DNA of 64,000 bases from Mariniphaga sp040772505 (GCA_040772505.1 JAXGYA010000003.1:1-64000), one strand, 5' to 3'. Shown: positions 53,605-62,323, numbered from the stretch's first letter. Made by a program: numbers and translations. Notes: generated from the sequence alone by a model not told the origin.

Positions 53605-55962
53605 ATGAAAACAATTAGGATGACAATCCTATTGCTTGTGGTAGGGTTTTTAGGAAACGCACAAGTAAAAGATATTAGTGTGACATTTTCACCCATTGGC
53701 GAATATAGCTTTTGGGACAATAAAGCAGGTCTTGAAGATGGATTTCTCGTTGGAGGAAAGATAGGATTTGGGTTTGGGGAATTTATAGAACTCAGGGGTA
53801 CTTATCTCCAATCTCTTGATTTAAAAACAAACTTCGAAAATTACGGGCTGCCAAATTACAACCATGACATCTTTTCGCCGCAGGATGTTACCCTTACCCG
53901 TTGGGGCGGAGAATTCAAAGCAAATATTGGTACCCGCGGGCTAAAACCATATTTAACGCTGGGCACCGGAGTTCAAAGTATTGAAGTTTATAACAACGAT
54001 AAGCTGAAGCAAATTTTCGCGAGCTTTGGCTTAGGGTTAAAATTAAACCTCTCCGAACGAGTTGTATTTTTAGTAGAAGGTAAAAATACGATGTATAACT
54101 TCAATTCCGCTGCTCATCTGCTTACAAGTGCCGACAAAACCGCATTTGGTGTTACCGCTGCTGATTTTTCAAACGACCGGCTAAGCAACTGGGCAGTTCA
54201 GGGCGCTCTGCAAATTTACTTAGGTGGAAGAGAACCGGGTACGTTAAGCGAACTCGACCTGGCCTACCTGAACCAATTCAGAGGTGGCTTAAGAGGACTT
54301 CAATTTACGATTGAACCCGGTGCAGCTTATATTGCCTTCGACAAAAATTCACTTTTCAGGGATACCTGGTTCGTTGGCGGATATGCCGGGTTGGATTTTA
54401 ACAAATACATCGGATTACGAGGATTTTATTTTCAGGCGGTGGAAAGCATGAAATTATCTACTGATTTCGAAAAACTATCCATGTATGGAGTGGAATTTCA
54501 GGCCAGGCTAAACGCATCAACAGGAATTACTCCTTACATTTCATTGGGAGGTGGTTATATTGATCCTCAAAACAATTACCTGGGAAAAGACGGTGCTCTG
54601 GTTAAGGGAAATGAATTTGCATCAGGTGGTTTAGGATTAAATATTCCGCTTGGAAAACGTGTAATGCTTACAGGAGGTGCAAAGGCGATGTTAACTTCTT
54701 CCGATAATATTGAAGATATTGAATTGCCTGGTGACCTTCAAACGCACATGATGTACAATGCCGGAATAAAAGTCAGCTTAGGCAGGAAATCTAAATCAAC
54801 AGATGCAATCTATCAGGATAATTTAAGTCGTGATGTAGAATATCGAATGGCTGAAAATAACCGGAAATTACAGCAGATGAAGATTGAGTACCAAAAGAAC
54901 ATTGCTGAACTCGAAGTAGAACTCAAAAATGCCACCGATGAAAAAGATGTGGATAAAGCAGTTGATTTGATCAAAGAGAAAGAAAAAGCACAAAAAGCAT
55001 TGAATGAAGTTGAAACGCTTGAGAAAATTCATGAAGAGACAATTGCAACTAAAAAGTCAGCGATACAAGAGGAATTACTGGTGAAAACACCTTCAAAAAC
55101 AGCTAATAGCATTCAAATGACTCCTGCCGAATTTGAATCACTGGTCGTAAATATATTGAAAGCAGCCCGTGAAGAAACCGGCATAGAAACCACGCGAAAA
55201 GTTGAAGCTTTGCCCGCGGATTCAAGTGGTTTGCAACAACAGATTGATGCCATGAATAAACGATTGGACTTTTTAGAAAAATTGCTAATCGAAATTAATG
55301 CTCAAAAAGAAAGTGGAGTGCAAATTGTGAGTCCTATCACCGAGGAGCATGTTGATACAGGGAAAGATACTGAACTTTCGGGAAAGATTTTAGATGAGAT
55401 TAACGAGATAAATAAAAAAATAGAAAGCATTTCATATCGTTTGGAAGAGGAAAGTAAAAAAATGCCGACGATTGTTGTGACTCCGCCAGAAAAACAAAAG
55501 GCTGATACTTACATTACTTTACGTGATGATGAAGGAAAGACAATTAGCACTCAAAAAGTGACATCAAGCTCTCAATCCTTAAATTATAGAAACACATCCT
55601 TACTGTTGGGAGTGAATGCTGGTGGCAAAACCACTATGAATTTAGGAGTAAGGTTACATTATGATATTCGTAATCTGCCTCTGGAATTTATGCCTGAAAT
55701 TTATATCGGACCGGGAAGCCCTGCTTCCTTTGGGATTTCCGGGAATCTCGTTTATCCTTTTTCCATAAACAATGAAAAAGTCCTTCCTTATGTTGGAGCC
55801 GGTTTGGGTTTTGGAACGATTAACAGAGTATTTCGTGGAAATTACAATGTAATATTGGGTGCGCAGCTCCCGTTTATCAGCAAAAATCTATCGGTTGATT
55901 ATACTATGCGTAATACATTTGATTATAACCAGTTAGCAATAATTTTCAAACTTCCGTTTTAA
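53605..55962 (+). CDS. Large outer-membrane protein: barrels joined by coiled coil
   Basis: 785 aa. Signal peptide ends at GNAQ. Residues 25-215 and 225-400 look like two related beta-barrel modules (GGKIGFGFGEFIELRGTYLQS; VGGYAGLDFNKYIGLRGFYFQ). Residues 410-500 and 545-620 are coiled coil (IAELEVELKNATDEKDVDKA). The last 130 residues are another barrel (LLLGVNAGGKTTMNLGVRLHY), ending IIFKLPF. This layout suggests an envelope-spanning protein, but no family is recognised. End of the P9 operon. Confidence 0.75.
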   Translation: MKTIRMTILLLVVGFLGNAQVKDISVTFSPIGEYSFWDNKAGLEDGFLVGGKIGFGFGEFIELRGTYLQSLDLKTNFENYGLPNYNHDIFSPQDVTLTRWGGEFKANIGTRGLKPYLTLGTGVQSIEVYNNDKLKQIFASFGLGLKLNLSERVVFLVEGKNTMYNFNSAAHLLTSADKTAFGVTAADFSNDRLSNWAVQGALQIYLGGREPGTLSELDLAYLNQFRGGLRGLQFTIEPGAAYIAFDKNSLFRDTWFVGGYAGLDFNKYIGLRGFYFQAVESMKLSTDFEKLSMYGVEFQARLNASTGITPYISLGGGYIDPQNNYLGKDGALVKGNEFASGGLGLNIPLGKRVMLTGGAKAMLTSSDNIEDIELPGDLQTHMMYNAGIKVSLGRKSKSTDAIYQDNLSRDVEYRMAENNRKLQQMKIEYQKNIAELEVELKNATDEKDVDKAVDLIKEKEKAQKALNEVETLEKIHEETIATKKSAIQEELLVKTPSKTANSIQMTPAEFESLVVNILKAAREETGIETTRKVEALPADSSGLQQQIDAMNKRLDFLEKLLIEINAQKESGVQIVSPITEEHVDTGKDTELSGKILDEINEINKKIESISYRLEEESKKMPTIVVTPPEKQKADTYITLRDDEGKTISTQKVTSSSQSLNYRNTSLLLGVNAGGKTTMNLGVRLHYDIRNLPLEFMPEIYIGPGSPASFGISGNLVYPFSINNEKVLPYVGAGLGFGTINRVFRGNYNVILGAQLPFISKNLSVDYTMRNTFDYNQLAIIFKLPF

Positions 55963-55968
55963 AAATTC

Positions 55969-56130
55969 TACCATAGTGCCGCTCCTATGGAGCTTTGTTG
56001 AAATGTTTTCTGCGTGTTACCATAGTATCGCTCCTACGGAGCTTGAAAATCCAAAGCCCGGTACGGGCGATATTATGGTAGAATGAATCAACAAACAATT
56101 CCAAAGCCCTGTAAGGGCGACATTATGGTC
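55969..56130. repeat. Four-unit inverted repeat cluster
   Basis: Units at 55969-55997 and 56018-56045 (ACCATAGTgcCGCTCC..GGAGCTTtG) face units at 56052-56080 and 56102-56130 (caAAGCCCtgtaaGGGCGacATTATGGT). Each has an internal hairpin, and the two pairs are in opposite orientation. Resembles palindromic REP-type sequences of Bacteroidota and may also end the transcript of the large OMP. Confidence 0.75.
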
Positions 56131-56143
56131 GAATCTCTATAAA

Positions 56144-56210
56144 TGTGTGAATGATGTAACTCTTATTTGGAATTGTGTAACACGCAACAGCGAAAGTTGG
56201 TGAAACTTTG
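56144..56210 (+). promoter_or_regulatory. Paired GAAT-TGTAA promoter P10
   Basis: Half-sites at 56149 and 56170; -7 box AAACTTTG at 56203 (33 bp). Drives the ytxH-holin-AI-2E gene run. Confidence 0.82.
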
Positions 56211-56244
56211 TAACAGTTTAGTTTAATCATTTAATAAAATAATT

Positions 56245-56523
56245 ATGAAATCGGTAAAAGTTGTATTAGGAGTACTTACCGGCGCTGTCGCCGGTGCATT
56301 GGCAGGAATTTTATTAGCCCCCGCCAAAGGTTGGAAAACAAGAAAAAGGATTTTAAAGAAAGGCGAGGATTATGCGGATACGGTAAAGGATAAATTTGAT
56401 GAGTTGCGCGACACCGTTACCGAAAAATTCGAAAAGGCTAAGAAAGGTGCTTCCAATTACGCAGAAACGGAAATATCTCAACAGCAAGAAACTGAAAAAA
56501 AACCAAAAAAATCCGCAGTGTAG
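56245..56523 (+). CDS. YtxH-domain protein (paralogue 2)
   Basis: 92 aa. LGVLTGAVAGALAGILLAPAKGWKTRKR is the YtxH start; the tail is charged and helical (DKFDELRDTVTEKFEKAKKG). The tail shares the DKFDEL/FxEL pattern with the other two copies. First gene of the P10 operon. Confidence 0.85.
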   Translation: MKSVKVVLGVLTGAVAGALAGILLAPAKGWKTRKRILKKGEDYADTVKDKFDELRDTVTEKFEKAKKGASNYAETEISQQQETEKKPKKSAV

Positions 56524-56548
56524 AAATCTGTCAGAAAACAATAGTATC

Positions 56549-56902
56549 ATGCACGAAGCTATGGAAAACATTGTGGATTCAATTGAATCGCTGCTGGAAA
56601 GCGCAGCCGATTATGGCAAAACAAGCTACGAACTTGCGAAACTTAAAACAATTGATCAAACCTTCAATGTGGTTTCCTCTTTAATTCCTAGTGCTATTGT
56701 TTTTTTAATTCTGATGACCTTCCTGCTTTTTCTCAATTTGGGTGTGGCCTTGTGGTTGGGTAACATCTCGGGGAACCTATTTTACGGTTTTTTTGCAGTC
56801 GCTGCATTTTATGGGATTATGGCACTTATGGTGCATTCCTTTATGCGTGGTCAGATTAAAAAGAGAATTTTAGATTATATCATTAAACAGGCATTTAAAT
56901 AA
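56549..56902 (+). CDS. Phage-holin-superfamily-like membrane protein
   Basis: 117 aa from the ATG at 56549; an overlapping upstream frame is a shadow. Amphipathic start (VDSIESLLESAADYGKTSYELAKLK), then two membrane helices (AIVFLILMTFLLFLNLGVAL and FYGFFAVAAFYGIMALMV). Matches the family often annotated as phage holin or DUF1469-like (YqjE). Not phage here: chromosomal stress operon context. Confidence 0.75.
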   Translation: MHEAMENIVDSIESLLESAADYGKTSYELAKLKTIDQTFNVVSSLIPSAIVFLILMTFLLFLNLGVALWLGNISGNLFYGFFAVAAFYGIMALMVHSFMRGQIKKRILDYIIKQAFK

Positions 56903-56908
56903 AATCCA

Positions 56909-57247
56909 ATGGCAAATATAGCTTCCTATGCCGAACTTCAGTTTGTTATCCGAATGTTGGAAGCAGAGCGGGATGTCAAGTTGAAATTGGTGAAGAAACA
57001 ATTTTACCTGATCAATGAAGGTTTGAACCCGGTTAAAAGAATCAAAAGAAGGCTGAAAGAATTTACCGCTTCTCCCTACCTAAACAATATTATTTTAAAC
57101 ATTGTCGTTGGAGTGGCCACCGGTTTTCTTTCAAAAAAAGCGATTACAGGCCGGTCAAACAGTAAGCTCAGGAGGTTTTTAGGAATTGTTCTGCAATTTG
57201 GTATTACAAGCTTACTTGCTCAACGCACTTTCCATAAGGAGAAATAA
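56909..57247 (+). CDS. Conserved hypothetical protein (YqjK-like position)
   Basis: 112 aa. Basic helical sequence with one possible membrane helix (IILNIVVGVATGFLS). No firm family. Its place after YtxH and YqjE-like genes parallels the yqj cluster of proteobacteria (YqjD-YqjE-YqjK). The neighbour 3 bp downstream is the AI-2E-type transporter. Confidence 0.7.
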   Translation: MANIASYAELQFVIRMLEAERDVKLKLVKKQFYLINEGLNPVKRIKRRLKEFTASPYLNNIILNIVVGVATGFLSKKAITGRSNSKLRRFLGIVLQFGITSLLAQRTFHKEK

Positions 57248-57250
57248 ATC

Positions 57251-58357
57251 ATGCAACCCGAAACAAGTAACGAAATCAAAATTCCCATAAGCGTAAAGGC
57301 TCCGCTCGTTTTAATCGGCTTGCTTGCCTTTTTTACAGTGTTGTACATTGCTAAAGTTGTTATTGTTCCTCTTATTATTGCAACCATAATCGCCATTGTT
57401 TTACATCCTGTTGTTAACGTGTTTGTCCGGATGAGGATAAACCGGGTTATTGGCATTATCATTACTTTATTCCTGACTTTTCTGTTTTTTGCATCCCTGG
57501 GTCTCCTTCTGTATTCACAGGCAAATCGGTTTGCCGAATCGCTGCCACTTTTGGTGGATAAGTTTACCGGGATCCTCAATCAAACGATTGTTTATATTTC
57601 GGGGCATTTCAACCTAAGCAATAACGAAATTACGGAATGGACTACACAAACAAAAAATGAACTCGTAGGTAGTCTGCAAATTGGGCGAACCATAGCAAAC
57701 GTAGGCAGCTCGCTGGCTTTTTTCGTCCTGATTCCGGTATATGTATTTATGATATTGTTTTACCAGCCACTGCTAATTGAGTTTTTCCGCCGGGTTTTTG
57801 GTAAAAGTAACCGCAGCAAGGTAAGCAAGGTGATTAATTTGATAAAAACACTCATTCAAAGCTATCTCATCGGCTTACTTATACAAGTAGCCATAATTGC
57901 TACCATGTACTCCGTCGGACTTTTGATACTCGGTATAGAATATGCAATCATTCTTGGCATAATGGGTGCTTTTCTTAACCTCATTCCCTATCTTGGTTCC
58001 ATCATTGCAGCATCAATGCCGATGATAGTTGCCGTGGTAACAAAATCGTCGCCCTGGTTTGCTTTGTTGGTTTTGGCGCTCTATGTTGTCACACAATTCA
58101 TCGACAACAATTTCATCACCCCAAAAATTGTTGGTTCAAAAGTAAAACTCAATGCGCTTGCTTCTATCATTGCCGTAGTGGCATTTGCCGCTTTGTGGGG
58201 AATCCCGGGAATGTTAATAGCCATTCCGCTTACGGCCATTGCTAAACTTATATTCGACCATGTTGAGCCACTGCAACCCTGGGGATTTTTATTGGGCGAC
58301 ACTATGCCAACAACATTTAAAATTAATCCCATTCTGAAAAAATTAATTGAAAAGTGA
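57251..58357 (+). CDS. AI-2E family transporter (PerM-like)
   Basis: 368 aa with about eight membrane helices. Start APLVLIGLLAFFTVLYIAKVVIVPLIIATI and the conserved central GIMGAFLNLIPYLGSIIAA, then FIDNNFITPKIVGSKVKLNAL, are those of the AI-2E exporter superfamily (TqsA/PerM). Transported substrate uncertain; many members are ion-coupled. Last gene of the P10 operon. Confidence 0.9.
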   Translation: MQPETSNEIKIPISVKAPLVLIGLLAFFTVLYIAKVVIVPLIIATIIAIVLHPVVNVFVRMRINRVIGIIITLFLTFLFFASLGLLLYSQANRFAESLPLLVDKFTGILNQTIVYISGHFNLSNNEITEWTTQTKNELVGSLQIGRTIANVGSSLAFFVLIPVYVFMILFYQPLLIEFFRRVFGKSNRSKVSKVINLIKTLIQSYLIGLLIQVAIIATMYSVGLLILGIEYAIILGIMGAFLNLIPYLGSIIAASMPMIVAVVTKSSPWFALLVLALYVVTQFIDNNFITPKIVGSKVKLNALASIIAVVAFAALWGIPGMLIAIPLTAIAKLIFDHVEPLQPWGFLLGDTMPTTFKINPILKKLIEK

Positions 58358-58369
58358 TTGGGTCAACAA

Positions 58370-58436
58370 TGTGTGAATTATGTAAGTTTATTCAGGAATT
58401 GTATAACAATCATCCACTCTTTGTTTTTTATCTTTC
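58370..58436 (+). promoter_or_regulatory. Paired GAAT-TGTAA promoter P11
   Basis: Half-sites at 58375 (GAATTATGTAAG) and 58396 (GAATTGTATAAC); -7 box TATCTTTC at 58429 (33 bp). Precedes the 71-residue protein. Confidence 0.8.
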
Positions 58437-58453
58437 CAAAAAATAAAGAATAA

Positions 58454-58669
58454 ATGAATATGAAAAAAATTGGAGCAATAATCATACTTGTCGGATTGTT
58501 ACTGACCATTTTTACTACTATTTCTTTCTTCACCAGAGAGGATATAGTTAAAATAGGGGATTTAAAAGTTACCGTCAACAAACCGCATGTTTTCAGGTGG
58601 TCGCCACTTATCGGCATCGGGGTAATGGCTGTTGGTGGTGTTTTTGTGTGGCAGGGGTCGAAGAAATAA
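58454..58669 (+). CDS. Small two-helix membrane protein
   Basis: 71 aa. Two hydrophobic stretches (IGAIIILVGLLLTIFTTISFF, IGIGVMAVGGVFVW) separated by a polar loop. Family not recognised (some likeness to small DUF3185-type proteins). An alternative start is the ATG at 58460. Single-gene unit under P11. Confidence 0.7.
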   Translation: MNMKKIGAIIILVGLLLTIFTTISFFTREDIVKIGDLKVTVNKPHVFRWSPLIGIGVMAVGGVFVWQGSKK

Positions 58670-58831
58670 AAGGGCCTTTCCGACCTGCATTTAAGTTTTT
58701 TTTATAACCTCTAAAGAAGAAAATTATGAATATTTGGTATATCCCAAATATCCTGATTCATTCCGGAGTTTCACGCACCTATTGCGATGGATTGAGAAAC
58801 AAGAGCAGATAGTAATGTAAAAAATAATAAA

Positions 58832-59677
58832 ATGAAAACATCAGTTAAGAACAGGCCAACCGGAATTGGCTTTCAGGTCAGAAAACATCTGGCTTTGATT
58901 CTGATTTCCGCTTTGCTGGCAGGATGTGCGCTGAACCTGGTAACAGGCCGCAACCAGTTGAGTTTAGTTTCCGAATCGGAATTGCAATTAATGGCTACCA
59001 GCCAGTATAGTGCTTTTTTGGCTGAACACAAAGTGTTAAGTTCTGGCAATAAACAGGCTGCAATGGTTGACCGCGTAGGTGCGCGTATTTCCAATGCAAT
59101 TACGAAATATTACAATGGTCAGGGACAACAATCGGTTATTGAGGGATACAAATGGGAGTTTAATACCATAGAGGACAAAGCCGCTAATGCCTGGTGTATG
59201 CCCGGCGGAAAAGTGGTTGTTTACACAGGCTTATTGCCTATTACGCAAACCGAAGCAGCACTTGCCATAGTAGTTGGACACGAAATTGCCCATGCCATTG
59301 CAAAACATGGCAGCGAACGAATGAGCCAGGCCATGATGCAGCAGTTGGGAGGTATGGCTCTACAGGTTGCTTTATCTCAAAAACCACAGGAAACCCAAAA
59401 TTTGTTTATGCAGGCCTATGGCGTTGGAAGCCAGATTGGAGCTGTACTGCCATGGTCGAGGCAGCAGGAAACGGAAGCTGACCAGTATGGGTTAATATTT
59501 GCAGCCATGGCCGGTTACAACCCGCAGGAAGCAATTCCCTTTTGGGAAAGAATGTCAAATGCAGGCGGAGAAAGCCCTCCTGAATTTTTAAGCACACACC
59601 CTTCCGATGAGACAAGAATAAGAAAGCTGAAACAATTTATGCCCGAAGCCATGAAATACTACAATCAGGCAAAATAA
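58832..59677 (+). CDS. M48-family metallopeptidase lipoprotein
   Basis: 281 aa. Lipobox LLAGC, then the conserved LVTGRNQLSLVSESEL, zinc site VVGHEIAHAIAKHG, third ligand Glu in QQETEADQYGL, and end FLSTHPSDETRIRKL. This is the LoiP/YcaL-type periplasmic protease subfamily involved in outer-membrane quality control. No copy of the regulon promoter directly before it. The gap 58670-58831 holds no strong signal, only a 28-codon frame at 58726. Confidence 0.9.
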   Translation: MKTSVKNRPTGIGFQVRKHLALILISALLAGCALNLVTGRNQLSLVSESELQLMATSQYSAFLAEHKVLSSGNKQAAMVDRVGARISNAITKYYNGQGQQSVIEGYKWEFNTIEDKAANAWCMPGGKVVVYTGLLPITQTEAALAIVVGHEIAHAIAKHGSERMSQAMMQQLGGMALQVALSQKPQETQNLFMQAYGVGSQIGAVLPWSRQQETEADQYGLIFAAMAGYNPQEAIPFWERMSNAGGESPPEFLSTHPSDETRIRKLKQFMPEAMKYYNQAK

Positions 59678-59679
59678 AC

Positions 59680-59745
59680 ATGTGAATGATGTAAATTATT
59701 TCAGGAATTGTGTAACAATATTCAGTGTAGTATGGATGATCTTTG
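59680..59745 (+). promoter_or_regulatory. Paired GAAT-TGTAA promoter P12
   Basis: Half-sites at 59684 and 59705; -7 box GATCTTTG at 59738 (33 bp). Begins 3 bp after the M48 stop codon and drives ytxH paralogue 3. Confidence 0.85.
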
Positions 59746-59781
59746 TAAGTATAAATTTTTTAATCAATAACAATTAATATT

Positions 59782-60060
59782 ATGAGATCAGGAAAAGTTT
59801 TTTTGGGCGTATTGGCCGGAGTAGCCGCCGGCGCGTTGGCGGGGATTTTATTTGCCCCTGAAAAAGGATCGAAAACCCGTAAAGAAATAACACGGAAGGG
59901 TGAGGACTATATTAATGCGTTAAAGGATACTTTTAACGAATTGCTGAATGCTTGCACTGAAAAAATTGAAAAAGTAAAAGATGATGTTTCCGATTATGCC
60001 GATAAAAAAAAGGGCAAAATGGAAAAACCCGAGAAAGAAGCAAAAACAGTTGTTGAGTAG
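59782..60060 (+). CDS. YtxH-domain protein (paralogue 3)
   Basis: 92 aa. FLGVLAGVAAGALAGILFAPEKGSKTRKE is the YtxH start, followed by a charged tail (DYINALKDTFNELLNACTEKIEKVKDD). Closest in pattern to the other copies at 53295 and 56245. A short gap separates it from the cupin-like gene. Confidence 0.85.
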   Translation: MRSGKVFLGVLAGVAAGALAGILFAPEKGSKTRKEITRKGEDYINALKDTFNELLNACTEKIEKVKDDVSDYADKKKGKMEKPEKEAKTVVE

Positions 60061-60108
60061 GAAAATTTTCAGAATAGTGTGAACATTCCGAAAAGTTAAA
60101 TTGAGAGT

Positions 60109-60549
60109 ATGTTGAAAGAATTATTGAAAATAGAATCTCCACGAGAAATTAACAAGTCGTTTATGGCTTCATTGAGCTCTTTCAGTTTGTTAAATCTGAT
60201 TGAAAAGATGAATCATAAACCAACCTTGTCTAATGGAGATTTACATTCAATGATTCTTTTAAATTGTCCCGAAAAGCAGATTGTGCTTACTACATTTGAT
60301 AAGGGAATAGAAATTAATTCATTCCAGTCGAATGATTTAATAGTACTTCAGGTTGTTTGGGGAAAATTAAGGTTTCATACTCCTGGAAAATCATTGACTT
60401 TGAGGCGGGGTGAAGTTTTTACGTTTGATGAAAAAGAATCCTACACTTTAACAACTGAAGAAAGAACCGTATTTCTTTTAACACTTATTTCCGGAAGCCT
60501 GGGGCAAACGAATATTAATAATGCTGCTGAAGCAGTGGTTTCCAGTTAG
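60109..60549 (+). CDS. Cupin-fold protein of unknown role
   Basis: 146 aa. The beta pattern IVLQVVWGKLRFHTPGKSLTLRRGEVFTFDEKESYTL resembles a cupin barrel, but the metal-binding histidines are absent. No signal peptide. Probably co-transcribed with ytxH from P12. Function not recognised. Confidence 0.6.
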   Translation: MLKELLKIESPREINKSFMASLSSFSLLNLIEKMNHKPTLSNGDLHSMILLNCPEKQIVLTTFDKGIEINSFQSNDLIVLQVVWGKLRFHTPGKSLTLRRGEVFTFDEKESYTLTTEERTVFLLTLISGSLGQTNINNAAEAVVSS

Positions 60550-60562
60550 GTTCACCTGTAAA

Positions 60563-60629
60563 TGTGTGAATGATGTAACTATTCTTTGGAATTATGTAAT
60601 GTATTATTGGTTAAATCCATAAACCTTTG
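60563..60629 (+). promoter_or_regulatory. Paired GAAT-TGTAA promoter P13 (mla operon)
   Basis: Half-sites at 60568 and 60589; -7 box AACCTTTG at 60622 (33 bp). Ahead of mlaE-mlaF-mlaD. Confidence 0.82.
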
Positions 60630-60677
60630 TAAAGTGATAATTCGGTTAAAATTAAAACTTTATAAAATGAATAAATA

Positions 60678-61526
60678 GTGAAAATTATTGATCCTGTAAT
60701 AAAAACGGTTAGAAAACTTCCCGATGTAAAAAAGCAAGTTATTAAGCTTGGTGAAAAAACGGTTGAAAAAACCCAGGAAGCCAATGTTTTCTTTTCAGGG
60801 ATAGGCGAATTCTTTTTATTTCTTTGGCAAACTGTAAATGAAACATTTTCACTGAATTTTGAATTTAAGGAATTCCTGCGTCAGTGCTATCAAATCGGGT
60901 ACAAAACATTACCGCTTATTTCGGTAACCGGCTTCATAATGGGGTTGGTTCTCACCATACAGACACGGCCGGTATTGGCCGATTTCGGTGCAGTATCCAT
61001 GCTTCCCGGAATGGTAACTTTATCAATCATTCGGGAAATAGGGCCGGTTATTACCGCATTAATCTGTGCAGGGAAAATAGGTTCGGGCATGGGGGCTGAG
61101 CTGGGCTCAATGAAGGTGTCGGAACAAATTGATGCCATGGAAGTTTCATCCACCCGTCCCATACGTTTTTTGGTGGTCACAAGGGTTTTGGCTGCCACGC
61201 TAATGATTCCCATTTTGGTTTTATATGCCGATGCACTTGGAATTTTGGGAAGCTGGGCCGGTGTAAACATCAAAGGAAGCGTCAGTTTTGTGTTGTTTTT
61301 CAATCAGGCATTCAGGGTAGTTAATTTTATGGATTTTTTTCCCGCCGTAATTAAAACGTTCTTTTTTGGCGCCGTAATCGGTTTCGTGGGGTGTTACAAA
61401 GGTTATTCCACAGGACGCGGAACAGAAAGTGTGGGCAAAGCAGCCAATTCTGCCGTTGTGCTTGCTTCTCTGCTCGTGATAATTATCGATTTGATTGCTG
61501 TTCAGATAACCGATATGCTTACATAG
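60678..61526 (+). CDS. mlaE: MlaE-family ABC transporter permease
   Basis: 282 aa. Core motifs FIMGLVLTIQTRPVLADFG, ITALICAGKIGSGMGAELGSM and KVSEQIDAMEVSSTRPI are those of MlaE permeases. It works with the MlaF ATPase and MlaD substrate-binding protein encoded next to it to move phospholipids between the membranes. GTG start at 60678; just before it an ATG (60667) begins a three-codon frame in another register. Confidence 0.93.
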   Translation: MKIIDPVIKTVRKLPDVKKQVIKLGEKTVEKTQEANVFFSGIGEFFLFLWQTVNETFSLNFEFKEFLRQCYQIGYKTLPLISVTGFIMGLVLTIQTRPVLADFGAVSMLPGMVTLSIIREIGPVITALICAGKIGSGMGAELGSMKVSEQIDAMEVSSTRPIRFLVVTRVLAATLMIPILVLYADALGILGSWAGVNIKGSVSFVLFFNQAFRVVNFMDFFPAVIKTFFFGAVIGFVGCYKGYSTGRGTESVGKAANSAVVLASLLVIIIDLIAVQITDMLT

Positions 61527-61540
61527 TAAAAAAATAAGAA

Positions 61541-62320
61541 ATGGTTAAAAATGAAACGGTTATACCGGAAAGTACAAAAATGCCTGAACTGGTTATTGAA
61601 ATCACTAACCTCAGTAAAGGTTTTGACGATTTGCAGGTGTTAAAAAACCTGTCGTTAAAACTTTACGATGGCGAAAACCTGGTTGTACTCGGAAAATCAG
61701 GCTCCGGAAAATCGGTTCTTATTAAATGTATTGTTCGCTTGCTAAACCCCGACCAGGGAACAATTTTAGTTTTGGGCCAGAATGTGAGTGAATTAAAAAA
61801 CAAGGAATTAGCAAAGGTGAGAGAAAAAATCGGGTTCCTTTTCCAAAGCGGCGCGCTCTACGACTCCATGACCATTAAACAAAATCTTGAATTTCCTTTA
61901 CGCAGAATTAAAAAAGATCTTACCAAAAAGGAAAGGAATGAAAAAATTGAAGAAGTTTTAGAAAATGTAGGATTAGCCGACACGTTGCACAAAATGCCCT
62001 CCGAGCTTTCGGGCGGAATGCGGAAACGGGCAAGCCTCGCGCGTACCATAGTTGTAGATCCGATGATTATGCTGTACGATGAACCAACAACCGGACTCGA
62101 TCCGGTAACTTCTGACGGAATAAGTGCACTGATTAATGAGGTTCAAAAAAAATATAAAACTTCATCCATCATCATCACGCACGATATTGAATGTGCCCGC
62201 GCCACTGCTGACAGAATTATCATGTTAAAAGACGGCGAAATTTACATGGAAGGCAACATCGATGATTTTGAAAATTCAACCGATGAGGTAATCCAATCTT
62301 TTTTTAAACAAAAAACATAA
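61541..62320 (+). CDS. mlaF: MlaF-family ABC transporter ATPase
   Basis: 259 aa. Walker A GKSGSGKSVLI, signature LSGGMRKRASLART, Walker B MIMLYDEPTTGLD, H-loop ITHDIE. The MRKR extension of the signature is typical of MlaF. It follows mlaE after 14 bp and precedes mlaD by 3 bp. Confidence 0.94.
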   Translation: MVKNETVIPESTKMPELVIEITNLSKGFDDLQVLKNLSLKLYDGENLVVLGKSGSGKSVLIKCIVRLLNPDQGTILVLGQNVSELKNKELAKVREKIGFLFQSGALYDSMTIKQNLEFPLRRIKKDLTKKERNEKIEEVLENVGLADTLHKMPSELSGGMRKRASLARTIVVDPMIMLYDEPTTGLDPVTSDGISALINEVQKKYKTSSIIITHDIECARATADRIIMLKDGEIYMEGNIDDFENSTDEVIQSFFKQKT

Positions 62321-62323
62321 AAA

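Noticed and set aside
56549..56902. Prophage, suggested by the holin-like protein.
   Set aside because: No phage structural, lysis or integrase genes nearby; the gene sits in a stress operon with YtxH and AI-2E genes.
58726..58812. A 28-codon frame before the M48 lipoprotein gene.
   Set aside because: No recognisable features and no promoter copy; noted only.
60667..60678. A three-codon frame (ATG AAT AAA TAG) just before mlaE.
   Set aside because: Too short to argue a role; may be chance in AT-rich DNA.
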